From: Nonomuraea guangzhouensis
Lineage (GTDB): Bacteria; Actinomycetota; Actinomycetes; Streptosporangiales; Streptosporangiaceae
Assembly (NCBI RefSeq): GCF_019396345.1
Contig: NZ_JAHKRM010000017.1
Span: 124,001-188,000 of the forward strand
DNA length: 64,000 bases
Direction: 5' to 3'
Shown here: positions 43,633 to 55,600 of the stretch, piece after piece
Numbering within the stretch: the first letter of the stretch is position 1
How the letters are laid out: each line of letters starts with the position of its first letter
The notes under the pieces: model-generated
What the model was told of the DNA's origin: nothing
Seen by the model: only the letters and a program-made list of their open reading frames with translations
Database searches by the model: none
Translations under genes and position numbers: made by a program

Positions 43633-46488
43633 CTACGCCGGCGTGACCGTCCCAAAGCCGGTGCCGGCTTGCCGCAGCAAGTCCGCCAGCTCGGTTCGGG
43701 AGGTGATGCCCAGCTTGGGGAAGGCACGGTAGAGGTGGTAGCCGACGGTCCGCGGGCTGAGGAAGAGTTTGGCGGCGATGTCCCGGTTGGACGATCCCTG
43801 CGCGGCGAGGGACACCACGTGCCGCTCCTGCGGCGTCAGCCCGCGCAGTGCCTCCGGCAGCGGCTCCGCCGGGCTCGCCTCCCCCGTCGCGCTCAGCTCG
43901 GCCGCGGCGCGCTCCGCCCAGGGGGTGCTGCCGAGCTGCTCGAACGCGGCCCGCGCGGCCCGCAGATGAGCGCGGGCTTCGGACCTGCGCCTGGTCCGGC
44001 GGAGCCACTGCCCGTAGGCGAGCTCGGTCCTGGCCCGCTGGAAGGAGGCCGGAGACTGGCCGTGCAGGTCGAGCGCGCCGGTGAAGAGCGGCTCGGCCTC
44101 GCCGTCCGGCGCGACCAGCGCCCGGCACCGCAGCGCCACCGCGCCCACCCAGCGCTGGCGCGTGTCGCCCGCCCACCGCTCCAGCAGGGCGAGCGGCTCG
44201 ACGGCGGCGCCGGGCAGGTCGGCCTGGACGGCCGCGTCGACCAGGTCGGCCGCGCAGTGGACCGCGATCACCGGGTGGTGCGCGGGGCCGGCGACCACGC
44301 GCGCGAGGTGGTCGGCCGCGGCACCCGCCCGGCCCCGTCCCAGCTCCAGCAGGCCGAGCGCCCAGGTGGCCAGTGCCGCGCTGGCCGGCGCGTCGTGGTC
44401 GGCGCAGTAGGCCAGGCTCGATTCGGCGTAGGCCCGGCAGCGCTTCTCGTCGCCGCTCAGCGCGGCGATCAGCGCGAGCAGGCCGCTCAGGTGCCCGACT
44501 CGGTGGGTCTGGCCGAGGTCACCGGCGAGCTTCAGCCCTTCGGTGGCCTGTGTGAGCGCTTCGGCCGTGCGGCCGCTCAGCAGGAGGGCCTGGGCCTGGA
44601 GTTGCAGGGCGTACGGCAGGAGGCCCATCAGGTCCTGGTGACGGCAGTCGGTCACCAGTGTGGAGGTCAGCCGCAGCGCCGAGCCGGCGTCGGCGGCCAT
44701 CAGGCCCAGCGAGGTGGCGGTGATGGCTTGCTGGGTGGCCAGGGCGGGCGTGTGCTCGACCAGCTCACCGATGGCGGCGAAGCCGCTGAACGGGTCACCG
44801 GCCATGATCTTCGCCAACGTGGGCAGCGACCGGGCCAGCGGGGCGGACCATGAGGGCTGGGCTCGCGACCGCCCGACCTGCGAAGAGGCTCGTGATCGCT
44901 CGACCTGCGAAGAGGCTTGCGAAGCCGCCGGCGCCGGAGTCGCCCGGCCCTCGATCGCGCTGCTGGACGCCCAGACGGCGGCGGCGATCTGGGCGGCGAG
45001 GCCCTCGTCGCCGCTGTAGCCGAACAGCCGGATCGCGTCGGCGATCATCACGATGGCCATGGCATGGTCGTCGTCGCCGATCCTGGCCGCCGCGTCGAGC
45101 AGCATCCGCGCGGCCTTGGTCGGCGAGCCGATCTCGGACTCCACGGTGGCCAGCACGCGGGCGGCCGAGGCCAGCGTCGAGGGTTCGGCTGTCAGCTCGG
45201 TCGCGCGGGTCGCCAGGTCCGCCGCGCGGCGCAGCTGGCCGGCGTCGCATGCGGCGACCGCGGCGGCGGCATAGCGCCGGGCGCGTGACTGGGGGTCTGA
45301 GGTCAGCTCGGCCGCGCGTTCCAACGCCGACGACGTCCCGATGGCTGCCAGGTCGCGCGCGATCTCCTCGTCCGGCCCCAGTACGGCGGCGGCGGCGAGA
45401 TGCCAGACCCGCCGCTCGGGCGACACCTCGGCCAGGGCTCGGTGCGCGGCGATGCGGGCCGAGACCGGCGCGGACTGGTAGGCGGCGACCAGGATCAGCA
45501 GGTGGCGAGGGACGAGCCCGGCCTGCCGCACCTCGACCAGCCGGGCGGTCTCGGCGGGCTCCAGATCAGCCGGGGTCGCCGAGGCGGCGGCGAAAAGGTC
45601 GGAGTGCGAGGCCGGAATCGCCTCGGCGGAAGGCTCAGAGTGCGCGGCCGGGATCGTCTTGGTGGCGGCGAGTAGCTCGGGCAGGGAGGCCGTGGGGTCG
45701 GTGGCGGCCAGCAGGAGGAGGAAGCGGGTCCGCTCGGGCAGGGCGCGTAAGCGCTCGCCGTACAGCTGATCGGCCCGCCGCGAACGCCCGGGCCAGCCGG
45801 TATAGAGGCCCAGCGGCGACAGCCCGCCCTCGACCTGCGCGGGGCTGATCCCCGCGGCCAGCTCGCACAGGGCCAGCGGGTTGCCACCGGCGTCAGCGAC
45901 GATCCGCTCACGCACCTGCGGGACGATGCCCGGCCTGCGCTCGGCGACGATGTCCAGCGCCGCCTGCCTGTCGACACCGGGCAGGTCCAGCTCGTCGATG
46001 CCGCGCAGCGCGGGCAGGTCGCCCTCGCCGGCCACCAGGATCACCACGCGCGCGGCGGCGAGGCGGCGGACGCAGAAGGCCAGGACCGCCAGGCTCTCCC
46101 GGTCCAGCCAGTGCGCGTCGTCGATCAGGCAGAGCACAGGCCCTCGCCCCGCCAGGTGACGCAGGAGGTTCCAGACAGGCAGATACGGTTCGCCATCGGG
46201 CCCCTGCGGCTCGCCCAGGCGATCCAGGACGTCGCGCTGCTGGGCGGGCAGGTGTTTCCAGCGCGGGCGGGTGGTCGCCAGCAGCATGTGCAGGCCGCCG
46301 TACGGCAGGTGCGACTCCTCGGGGGTGCCGGAGGCGCGGAGTACGATTTGATCACTCGCGAGCTCGGCCGCGAAGGCGAGCAACGCGCTCTTGCCCGCCC
46401 CGGCTTCCCCGCGCACCATCAGGGCGCCGCTCTCACCAGCGAGAAGTCGCATGATCCTGGCCTGCTCCGCGATGCGCCCGTGCAGCAC
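43633..46488 (-). CDS. LAL-type LuxR family transcriptional regulator
   Basis: A 951-residue LAL regulator: ATPase domain with Walker A RGEAGAGKSALL at about residues 26-37 and Walker B LCLIDDAHWLD at about 119-129, long helical middle part, and C-terminal LuxR helix-turn-helix (about 885-940, with ISNRDIA-like SSNRDIAAKLFLSPRTVGYHL). The middle carries two low-complexity insertions, one a 9-residue tandem repeat encoded by two 27-bp repeats (44861-44914). GTG 46488 has no clear ribosome site, so a leaderless message is possible. Upstream of, and probably co-transcribed with, the FHA-ABC gene; divergent from the second Rhs gene. Confidence 0.88.
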   Translation of the reverse strand: MLHGRIAEQARIMRLLAGESGALMVRGEAGAGKSALLAFAAELASDQIVLRASGTPEESHLPYGGLHMLLATTRPRWKHLPAQQRDVLDRLGEPQGPDGEPYLPVWNLLRHLAGRGPVLCLIDDAHWLDRESLAVLAFCVRRLAAARVVILVAGEGDLPALRGIDELDLPGVDRQAALDIVAERRPGIVPQVRERIVADAGGNPLALCELAAGISPAQVEGGLSPLGLYTGWPGRSRRADQLYGERLRALPERTRFLLLLAATDPTASLPELLAATKTIPAAHSEPSAEAIPASHSDLFAAASATPADLEPAETARLVEVRQAGLVPRHLLILVAAYQSAPVSARIAAHRALAEVSPERRVWHLAAAAVLGPDEEIARDLAAIGTSSALERAAELTSDPQSRARRYAAAAVAACDAGQLRRAADLATRATELTAEPSTLASAARVLATVESEIGSPTKAARMLLDAAARIGDDDHAMAIVMIADAIRLFGYSGDEGLAAQIAAAVWASSSAIEGRATPAPAASQASSQVERSRASSQVGRSRAQPSWSAPLARSLPTLAKIMAGDPFSGFAAIGELVEHTPALATQQAITATSLGLMAADAGSALRLTSTLVTDCRHQDLMGLLPYALQLQAQALLLSGRTAEALTQATEGLKLAGDLGQTHRVGHLSGLLALIAALSGDEKRCRAYAESSLAYCADHDAPASAALATWALGLLELGRGRAGAAADHLARVVAGPAHHPVIAVHCAADLVDAAVQADLPGAAVEPLALLERWAGDTRQRWVGAVALRCRALVAPDGEAEPLFTGALDLHGQSPASFQRARTELAYGQWLRRTRRRSEARAHLRAARAAFEQLGSTPWAERAAAELSATGEASPAEPLPEALRGLTPQERHVVSLAAQGSSNRDIAAKLFLSPRTVGYHLYRAFPKLGITSRTELADLLRQAGTGFGTVTPA
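44861..44914 (+). repeat. Tandem 27-bp repeat inside the LuxR gene
   Basis: Two adjacent 27-bp units (44861-44887 and 44888-44914) differ at three bases. On the coding (minus) strand they encode SSQVERSRA and SSQVGRSRA. In-frame repeats of this type can change copy number by slippage. Confidence 0.8.
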
Positions 46489-46511
46489 GAGGCGAGAGTA
46501 CCGGACTTGTA

Positions 46512-46557
46512 GTGGATCTCATACCTAACCGGGAAGGTTCGGACGACCTAGATCCAC
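46512..46557. promoter_or_regulatory. Inverted repeat between divergent LuxR and Rhs genes
   Basis: GTGGATCT (46512-46519) and AGATCCAC (46550-46557) are perfect 8-bp inverted copies 30 nt apart, inside the 129-nt divergent promoter region. A possible site for looping or for the LuxR protein; no direct proof. Confidence 0.35.
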
Positions 46558-46617
46558 GTCTCCCGTACAGATGTGGGCCGCGAAAGTGGCGATTACGGTC
46601 GTCCGCCGGAGGTCTGC

Positions 46618-49600
46618 ATGAGGAACCGTTGGGCTACCCGTCTTTGCGCCGCACTGACAGTGAGCACCCTTGTCATCAGCGTCGCAGCTCAGGGAGCCTC
46701 GGCGACTCCCAAGGAGCCCACGCTTCCCGAGCAGCGGCTCGGCTCGGCGGCGAACCGTGCCCATCAGGTGGCGGCGGACGCGACCCAGGCGCGGACCGAG
46801 CCGGCGAAGCGGGCCGCCGCCAAGCCGCCCAAGGGGACCGTGCCCCAGGAGGCCCCGAAGACGCCCAAGCCTGTCTCCCGGCTGTCGAACAAGCCGCAGC
46901 GGGTGGGCACGGCGACCGGCAAGCCGGGCAACGGGGAGGTCCACGGGTTCGACGCCAAGCAGAGCCGGGTGGTGCCCAGGCTGGGCGACGCGACGTCGAA
47001 GGTCTTCCAGAACCCTGATCAGACCTACACCGTGCGCACGTACTCCAGGCCGGTGCGGTACCAGACGGCCACCGGCGAGTGGGTGGACATCGACCTCAAC
47101 CTGACCGGCGCGGCCGGGCGCTGGCGGCAGGCGGCCAACAACCTCGGAGTCGAGGTGGCCGACGACGCCGCCGACGCCCGGCTCCAGTCGATCACCTTGG
47201 ACGAGGGGCACAGCCTGTCCTTCGCCCTCCAAGGAGCAAAAAGCACCAAAGCCAGTATTTCGGGAAATATCGCGAAATACAGGGAGGTACTGCCTGAGAC
47301 CGACATCGAGGTCGAGACCACTTGGAACGGGATCAAGGAGTCGCTCGTCCTGACCTCGCGCCAGGCCGCGACAGGCCCCTGGGACTTCCCCTTCCAGGCC
47401 AAGGGTCTGACGCCGCGTAGCTCCCCGCAGGGCGTGGAGTTCGTCGACGAGCACGGCGCCGTTCGCATCACCGTCCCCGCCGGATTCATGCGCGACGCCG
47501 CGGGCGCCCGCTCCGACGCGGTCCACTACACCCTCGTCGGCAACGTCCTGCGGGTCAGCGCCGACGAGAAGTGGCTGCGTGCCGAGAAGCGCGCGTACCC
47601 AGTGGTCATCGACCCGTCCTCCTACGTACGCACCACCAGCGGCGCCGCCTCCGACACCTACGTCGACAACCACTCCGGCGCCAACCACTCCGGCAGCGCC
47701 CAGCTCCTGGTCGGCTCCCAGGACGGCACCAAGCGCAACAACTCCTACATCAACTTCAACCTCGCCTCCCAGATCCCCCACGCCTACGTGACCGGCGCCG
47801 CGCTGTTCCTCTACAACACGCTGTCGGACTCCTGCTCGGCCAACCCGGTCACGGTGAAGGAGATCACCAGCAGCTGGAACGTCGGCACGATCTCCTCCTA
47901 TCCCGGCGTGAGCCTCGGCGGCACCTGGGGCTCGGCCAGCTTCAGCGGCGGTGTCACCTGCGGCGGCGCCGGCTGGGCGTGGATCGGGATCAACAGCGCG
48001 GGCCTGTCCGCCCTGTCGGACTGGGCCAACGGCGCGGGCAACAACGGCCTGGCGCTGACCGCCGACAGCTTCAAGGAGTTCGCCAGCGCCAACTCGGCCA
48101 ACCCGCCGTACCTGCAGGTGGACTACAGCCCCTGGCGGGCGCTCTACGCGATCGGCTCCGACGCCACGATCGACCCGCCGGTGACGGCCAACACCGCCGG
48201 CAAGCTCCCCGTCACGGTGATCAACAATGGGATGAACTCCTGGTCCCCGGGCTCGGTCAAGCTGGGCTACAAGGTGTACACCACCAGCGGCAGCTTAGTG
48301 GCCAGCTCCACCGCGGCCGCGAGCCTGCCCGCCACGATCGGCAACAACGGCTCGGCGAAGGTGAGCGCCACGATCGACCCGCTCAACCCGGGCTCGTACC
48401 AGATCTGCTGGGACATGGTGGCGAACGGGCAGTTCTTCTCCGACTGGGGCGTACCCGTCTGGTGCGTGAGCCTGACCGTGGTCGACCTGCCGCCCCAGAT
48501 CGACTCGATGTGGCCGGGCAGCGGGTACGTGGAGTCCACACTGACGCCGGAGTTCACGGTCACCGGCCATGACGAGGACGAGTGGCCCGGCGGGTCGCTG
48601 AACTTCATCTTCAACGTCTGCCTGCTCTCCGACACCAACACGTGCCCCGCGACCGGCCTGGTCAAGGGCAACTCCAACACCGGCGAGCAGAGCGCGAGCT
48701 GGACGGTGCCGCAGGGCAAGCTCAAGTGGGGCGAGCAGTACGTCTGGCAGGCCCTGGTCACCGACGGCAAGACCTCCAGCCCGGCGACGGGGTGGAGCAC
48801 GTTCAGCACGGTCGTGCCGCAGCCCCTGGTCTCCTCCCACGTCTCCGACAGCGCGGGCACGGCCGCCGTCAAGGGCGTCGACCCGCTGACCGGCCAGTAC
48901 GCCGCCACCACCACGGACGCCAGCCTCACCACCGCCGGTCCCGCGCTGGCGGTCACCCGCTCGTACAGCAGCCTGAACTCCCGCAAGGGGATGTTCGGCG
49001 TGGGCTGGACCACCGCGTACGACATGAAGATCGTCACCGACGCGGACTGGACGGGCAACGTCGTCGTCACCTACCCCGACGGGCGGCAGGCGCGCTTCGG
49101 CCGCAACCCCGACGGCACGTACGCGCCGCCCCAGGGCCGGTCGGTGAGCTTGGTGAAGACCGACGCGGCCTGGTTCCTGCGCGACAAGTCCGGCGGCGCG
49201 TACGTGTTCGACCCGAGCGGCCGGTTGACCGCGATCTACGACGACGACCTGCACGGCGAGTTCCTCACCTACAACGGCGACGGCACCCTCGCCAAGGTCG
49301 TGAGCAAGCTCAGCGGCCGCGGCCTCTACTTCACCTGGAACAGCGGGCTGGTGACCTCGGTCGCCACCGACGCCGCCCAGGGAGCGCCCGCGTGGACCTA
49401 TGGCTACGGTTACGGTCTGCTCGCCCAGGTCTGCCCGCCGGGCACGACGACGGCCTGCACGAAGTACACCTACAAAATGGTGTCGCACTACCGGACGGCC
49501 GTCGTGGACGCCGCCCCGGCGATGTACTACCGGCTCCACCAGGGCGCGACCAACGAGGCGCACGAGTTCATCGGCCAGGACGACGCGGAGGCGGTCAACC

Positions 49601-52600
49601 TGGCCTACGGCGCGGCGGGCGCCCCGGCCGGGGGCACGGACGGCTCGGCGACGTTCAACGGCACAAGCTCGTACCTGCGCATGCCGTACAACATCACCGA
49701 CGACACCACCTACTCGGCGGTCGGGATGTGGTTCAAGACCACCAAGGCCGGCGTGCTGTACGGCGCGCAGATGAACACGCTGGAGGACTCCCGGGGCCCG
49801 CTCCCCTGGGGCTTCCTGCCGATGCTCTACGTCGGGACCGACGGGAAGCTGCACGGCCAGCTCCCCGACGACGGCAGCTGCGGCTCGATGAGCTCGACCA
49901 CGGCGGTGAACGACGGGGCCTGGCACCACGTGGTGCTGACCTCGAGCGGCACCTGGCAGGGCCTGTACGTGGACGGGGCGATCGTCGACGACCGGTCCAA
50001 GCAGATCATGCCGACCCGCCTGCCGAACGCCAGCGTCGGGGCGGGCTACATCAACACCTCGGGCTGGTGCCCCGCCGCGCCCGCCGACACGCGCGGACAC
50101 TTCACCGGCCAGATCGACGACCCCGCCTTCTACACCCACCCGCTCGGCCCCACGGCCGTCACCGCCCAGTACACGGCCGGGCAGTACACGGGCGTGCTGG
50201 AGACGGTCAAGCTGCCCTCGGGCAAGCTGCAGGCCACCCTCGCCTACGACGCCCAGAGCGACCGCGTCGCCTCGGTGACCGACGCCAACGGCGGGCAGTG
50301 GCGGGTCTATCCCGCCCAGACGCAGGGCAACACCGAGTACTACCCCAACGCGGTCCTGAGCGCCCGGCCGCGCGAGTACTACCGCCTCGCCGAGTACTCC
50401 GGCACGCGGGCGGCCAGCGCGGCGTACGGCGACGGGCGCGACACCGACGCGACCTACCACAACGTCACCCTGAACCAGACCGCGCCCATCGTCCTGGCCA
50501 CCGGCGGTGACACGGCCGCCGGGTTCAACGGCACCAGCTCCTACCTGGAGCTCCCCGACGGCGAGATCAAGGGCGGCGGCGACCTGTCGGCCGAGCTGTG
50601 GTTCAAGACCGCCAAGCCCGGCGTCCTGCTCGCCTACCAGGCCCGGGCCCTCACCGACCCGGCCGGGCCGGACGGAGGGAACTACACGCCCGCGCTGTAC
50701 GTCGGTACGGACGGCAAGCTGCGCGGCCAGTTCTGGGACGGCGCCGCGATCGCGCCGATCACCACGAGCAGGACCGTGACCGACGCGAGCTGGCACCACG
50801 TCGCCCTGACGGCCTCCGGCGGCACCCAGTGGCTCTGGCTGGACGGTGCCGTGGTCGGGACCAGGTCCAAGGGGCCGGTGTCCACGATCGCGCAGAACCA
50901 TGTCTACGTCGGCGCCGGCTTCATCGCGGGCAACTGGCCCGCCAAGCCCTCGGACACTCTGGGCCACTTCACCGGCACCATCGACGAGGTGGCGCTCTAC
51001 TGGAACAGCCTGCACACGGACGCGATCCAGGCGCACTACAACAACGTCGCGACGTTCGGCACCCCCGCCACCACCGTGCTCGCCGCCGACCCGGGCAACA
51101 AGGCCATGGTCTACACCTTCGACCCCCGGCACGGCGGCCGCCCGACCTCGCTGTACGACGCGACGGGCGGCACCACCCGCTACGGCTACGACCTCAACGG
51201 CAACCTGGCCTCGGTGACCGACCCGGACGGGCACACCACCCAGCTCTTCAACGACGACCGGGGCAACCCGGTCATGAAGGTGACCTGCCGGGGACCGCGC
51301 TCCTGCCAGACCTCCTACTTCACCTACTACCTGGACGCCGGCAACCCGCTGAACCCGCGCAACGACAAGCTCACCGGCACGTTCGACGCCCGGGCCACCT
51401 CCACGAGCGACACGGACCACCGCACCAGCTACACCTACGACATCTCCGGCGACCTGCTCAGCGTCACCACGCCTCCCGTGGGCGGATCCGCTACCGGCCG
51501 CACCACCAAGTACGCCTACACCGACGGCACCGAGGCCGCCGTGGACGGCGGCACCGTCCCGGACGCGCTGCTCGCCTCCGTGACCACCGCCGGCGGCAAG
51601 ACCACCCGGTACCGCTACCGCCAGAACGGCGACCTCGCCCAGGTGGTGGACCCGGCCGGGCTCACCACGAAGTACGACTACGACAGCGCCGGCCGGCCCA
51701 CGGCCGTGTCCCAGGTCTCCGACACGTTCCCGAACGGCGTCACCACCTCGATGGGCTACGACGCCCTCAACCACCTCACCGCCACCGTCGGCCCCCAGAC
51801 CACGGACGTGATCAGCGGCGTCAAGCACCTCCCGTGGGTCATCTACACCTACGACGTCGACGGCAACGTCACCCAGGTCGACCGGATGGACCCCACCGGC
51901 AAGGACCCCACCCGCACCACGACCTACACCTACGACTCCGGCGCCCGCGTCTCGTCCGTCAAGGACGCCGCCGGTAACACCACCACCTACGGGTACGACG
52001 CCTACGGCAACCTCAACCGCACCGTGGACGCCACCGGCGCCGACTATCGGAGCGTCTACGGACCGACCGGGCTGCTGCTGACCACCAGCCTGGCCAACTG
52101 GGTGGGCGACCCGCTGGACAACAGCTCCCCCAAGGAGCTGGTCCTCGAATCCCGCGCCTACGACCCGGCCGGACGCCTGGCCACGGTCACCGACGCCATG
52201 GGCCGTACCACCCGCAACCACTACTACGACGACAACCTCCTCGAATCGGTCTGGGCCGAGGGCTTCCACAACGCCGACGGATCCACCCGGGACATCCCGC
52301 TCCAGCAGAACACCTACGACAGCGCGGGCAACCTCGTCCAGCGCGTCACCGGCAACGGCAAGAGCACGACCACCTACACCGTGGACGCCGCCAACCGGAC
52401 CACCGCGGAGCTGCTGGACCCCGCCGGCCTCAAGCGGAAGACCACGTACGGCTACGACGATGACGACCACGTGGTCTCCCTGGTCCAGGCGCAGGACAGC
52501 GGCTACACGTGGACCGCGTTCGACCTCGACGCGCTGGGCCGGCCCCTGACCCAGAAGGTCTGGGACGGCGACGAATGGCTCACCACGTCCTGGACCAGGG

Positions 52601-55600
52601 ACCAGCGGGGCCTCCCCCGGACGATGACCGACCCCCGTGGCGCGGTGACCGACTACACCTACGACGAGGCGAGCCGGCTCACCACGACCAAGGCGCCGAC
52701 GGTGGCCATCGAGCACCTGGGCAGCACGCCGTTCAACGTCAGACCGTCGACGCGGACCGGCTACAACAGCTTCGGCGACGTCGTGACCAGCGAGGACGCC
52801 GAGGGCTACCGGACCACGACCACCTACGACGCCATGAGCCGGCCGGTCGGCATCACCCTGCCCTCCTACACGCAGGCCGGCACCGGCGCGACCGTGATCG
52901 CGGGCTCCACCGCGACGTACGACGCGCTGGGCCGCGTGAAGAGCTCGGTGGACGCGCTCGGCCACGGCGACACCTACACCTACGACCAGCTGAGCAACCT
53001 GGTCGCTACGACCGACGCGGCGGGCAAGCAGTCGCGCTCGGGCTTCGACGCGGCGGGGGAATGGCTCTGGACCCGGGACCAGGCGGGACGGGTGACCGGG
53101 GCGACCTACGACGATCTGGGCCGCCGGATCTCCGACACCATCGTCGACCGCACGCCCACCCCGGCCGGGTTCACCACCGCCTACGAGTACGACGACGCGA
53201 GCAACCTGACCTACGTCACCACGCCGTCGGGCGCGCGCAGCCAGTTCGGCTACAACGCGGCGGGCGAGGTCGTGGTCGACGTCGACCCGCTGAACCAGGG
53301 CCACTGGTACACCCGTGACCACGCCGGCCGGGTCACCAAGGTCTCCAACCCGGACGGCACCAGCAGCACGGTCACGTTCGACGGTGCGGGCCGGACGACC
53401 GCGGTGGCCGATCTCGACGCCTCGGGCAAGGAGTTGCGGCCGACGACGATCGGCTACGACGACGGGAGCAACCCGGTCACCGTCAACAGGGCCGGCGGCG
53501 GGGTCACCACGTACGACTACGACGCGCTGAACCGGCTGACCGGCCAGCACGAGAAGACCACGTCGACGCATACCGTCACCACGACCTTCGGCTACGACGC
53601 GGTCGGCAACCGCACCCGCTTCACCGACGGCAACGGCAACGCGACCACGTACGGCTACAACCCGTGGAACCTCCAGGTGGCGATGCTCGTCCCCACGACC
53701 ACGGCCTACCCCAACCTCGCCGACCGCCAGACGATCACCGACTACGACGCGGCCGGTCGCCCCGTCCAGGTCAAGAAGCCGGGCGGGGTCACCGTCGCCC
53801 GTACCTTCGACGAGCTGAACCAGCTCACCGCGGAGACCGGCGCGGGCGCCGAGACCGCGACGACCGCCCACAGCTTCGGCTACGACGCCGTGGGCCGGCA
53901 GACCTCGGCCGGCGGCGACACCTTCGGCTACGACGATCGCGATCATCTCGTCAGCACGGCGGGGCCGTCCGGCACGGCGTCCTTCACCTACGACGCCGAC
54001 GGCCGCATGAAGACCCGCACCGACAAGGCGGGCACGGCCGCCTACGACTACGACGCGGGAAGCCGCCTCACCACGGTCCGGGACCCGCTCACCGGCGGGA
54101 CCTCGACCTACACCTACGACTCGATGGACCAGCTCAAAACCGTCGACTACGGCGGTGCCAAGCGCTCCTTCGACTACGACCCGCTGCACCGGCCCATCTC
54201 CGACACGCTCAAGACCAACGCGGGCGCGGTGCTGGCCGCCATCGCCTACGGCTACGACGACGCCGACCGGCTCACCAGCAAGACCACGACCGGAACGGCG
54301 GGCGCCGCGGCCAACACCTACGGCTACGACCTGGCGGGCCGGCTGACGTCGTGGAACTCGCTCGCCTACGAGTACGACGACGCGGGCAACCGGACCAAGG
54401 CCGGAACGGCCGCCGCCGTCTACGACGCGCGCAACCAGCTCGTCTCCGACGGATCGGCCGGCTACGCCTACTCGGCGCGCGGCACCCTGAAATCGAGGAC
54501 GCCGACCGGCGGGAGCGCGAGCGCGACCAGCTACGACGCGTTCGACCGGATGATCAGCGACGGTGCCACGACCTACGCCTACGACGGGCTGGACCGGCTC
54601 GCCTCCACCGCGGGCCGCACGTTCAGCTACTCCGGCCTGGGCAACACCCCGGCCGCGGCGGGCACCGAGCTCTACGGCAGGGACCCGGCGGGCAACGTCG
54701 TCTCCGTCGCGGGCCTGTACGCCTACACCGACCGGCACGGCGACCTCACCGCCACCTTCACCGGCGCGGGCGTGCTGACCGACTCGGTGGCCTACGACCC
54801 GTACGGGCAGGTCGTCGCCAGCTCGGGAACCAAGCGGGGCGTCGGCTACCAGGGCGCCTGGACGGACCCGTCCAGCGGCAAGGTCAACATGGCCGCCCGC
54901 TGGTACGACCCGGCAACCGGCGCGTTCCCCAGCAGGGACTCGCTCGACGTGAACCCGATGCCGTCGGCGAAGGGCAACCGCTTCGCCTACGCGGACGGCG
55001 ACCCGCTCAACCAGGTCGACCCGACCGGCCACTTCGGCTGCCCCGCCTTCGTCTGCGGCACCGCCAAGAAGGCGATCAAGGTCGTCTATCGGGAGATCGC
55101 CAGGCCGGCCTGGAGCGCGGCCGACTACGTCCTCACCGGTGGCGGGGAGTTCGGCGCGGCCGCGCGCAGCTCACGGTTCTGCGGACCGGCCTGGCTCTAC
55201 TGCCTCGCGGCGGTCGGCGTCACCGCCGGGGCGGCCTACTACGGGGCGAAGTGGTGGCGAGACCACTGGTGGAAGGGCTGGCCGGACGGCAGCGGGCCGT
55301 ACCTCGACTACCCGGACAGCCCCTCGCCCGGCAAGGGCAAGTCCGGCAAAACGCCCGGCGATGACGGCGAGCCCGGCACCTCTCCCCATAAGGGCACGAA
55401 GACCCCGCCCAAGGCGGATCCGCCGCCGCCTCCGCCGCCCACGCCCCAGGAGCTCGCCGACATCGCCGCGAAGACGCGCGCGACCAAGCCGGGCCCCATC
55501 GACCATGACCAGCTGCCCGGCCCTGCGGGCATCTCCCTGGCCGACGCGCTCGACAAGGGGCTCAATCACCGAGTCGACAACGCCATCGACAAGATCCTGG

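Noticed and set aside
51100..54800. Dense short repeats resembling a CRISPR or satellite array
   Set aside because: They are in-frame YD-repeat codons (repeated TACGAC-type motifs) of the Rhs shell with variable spacing.
48295..55032. Very long open frame on the minus strand opposite the second Rhs gene
   Set aside because: Same antisense effect; the translation is low-complexity Arg/Gly/Val-rich and has no family features.
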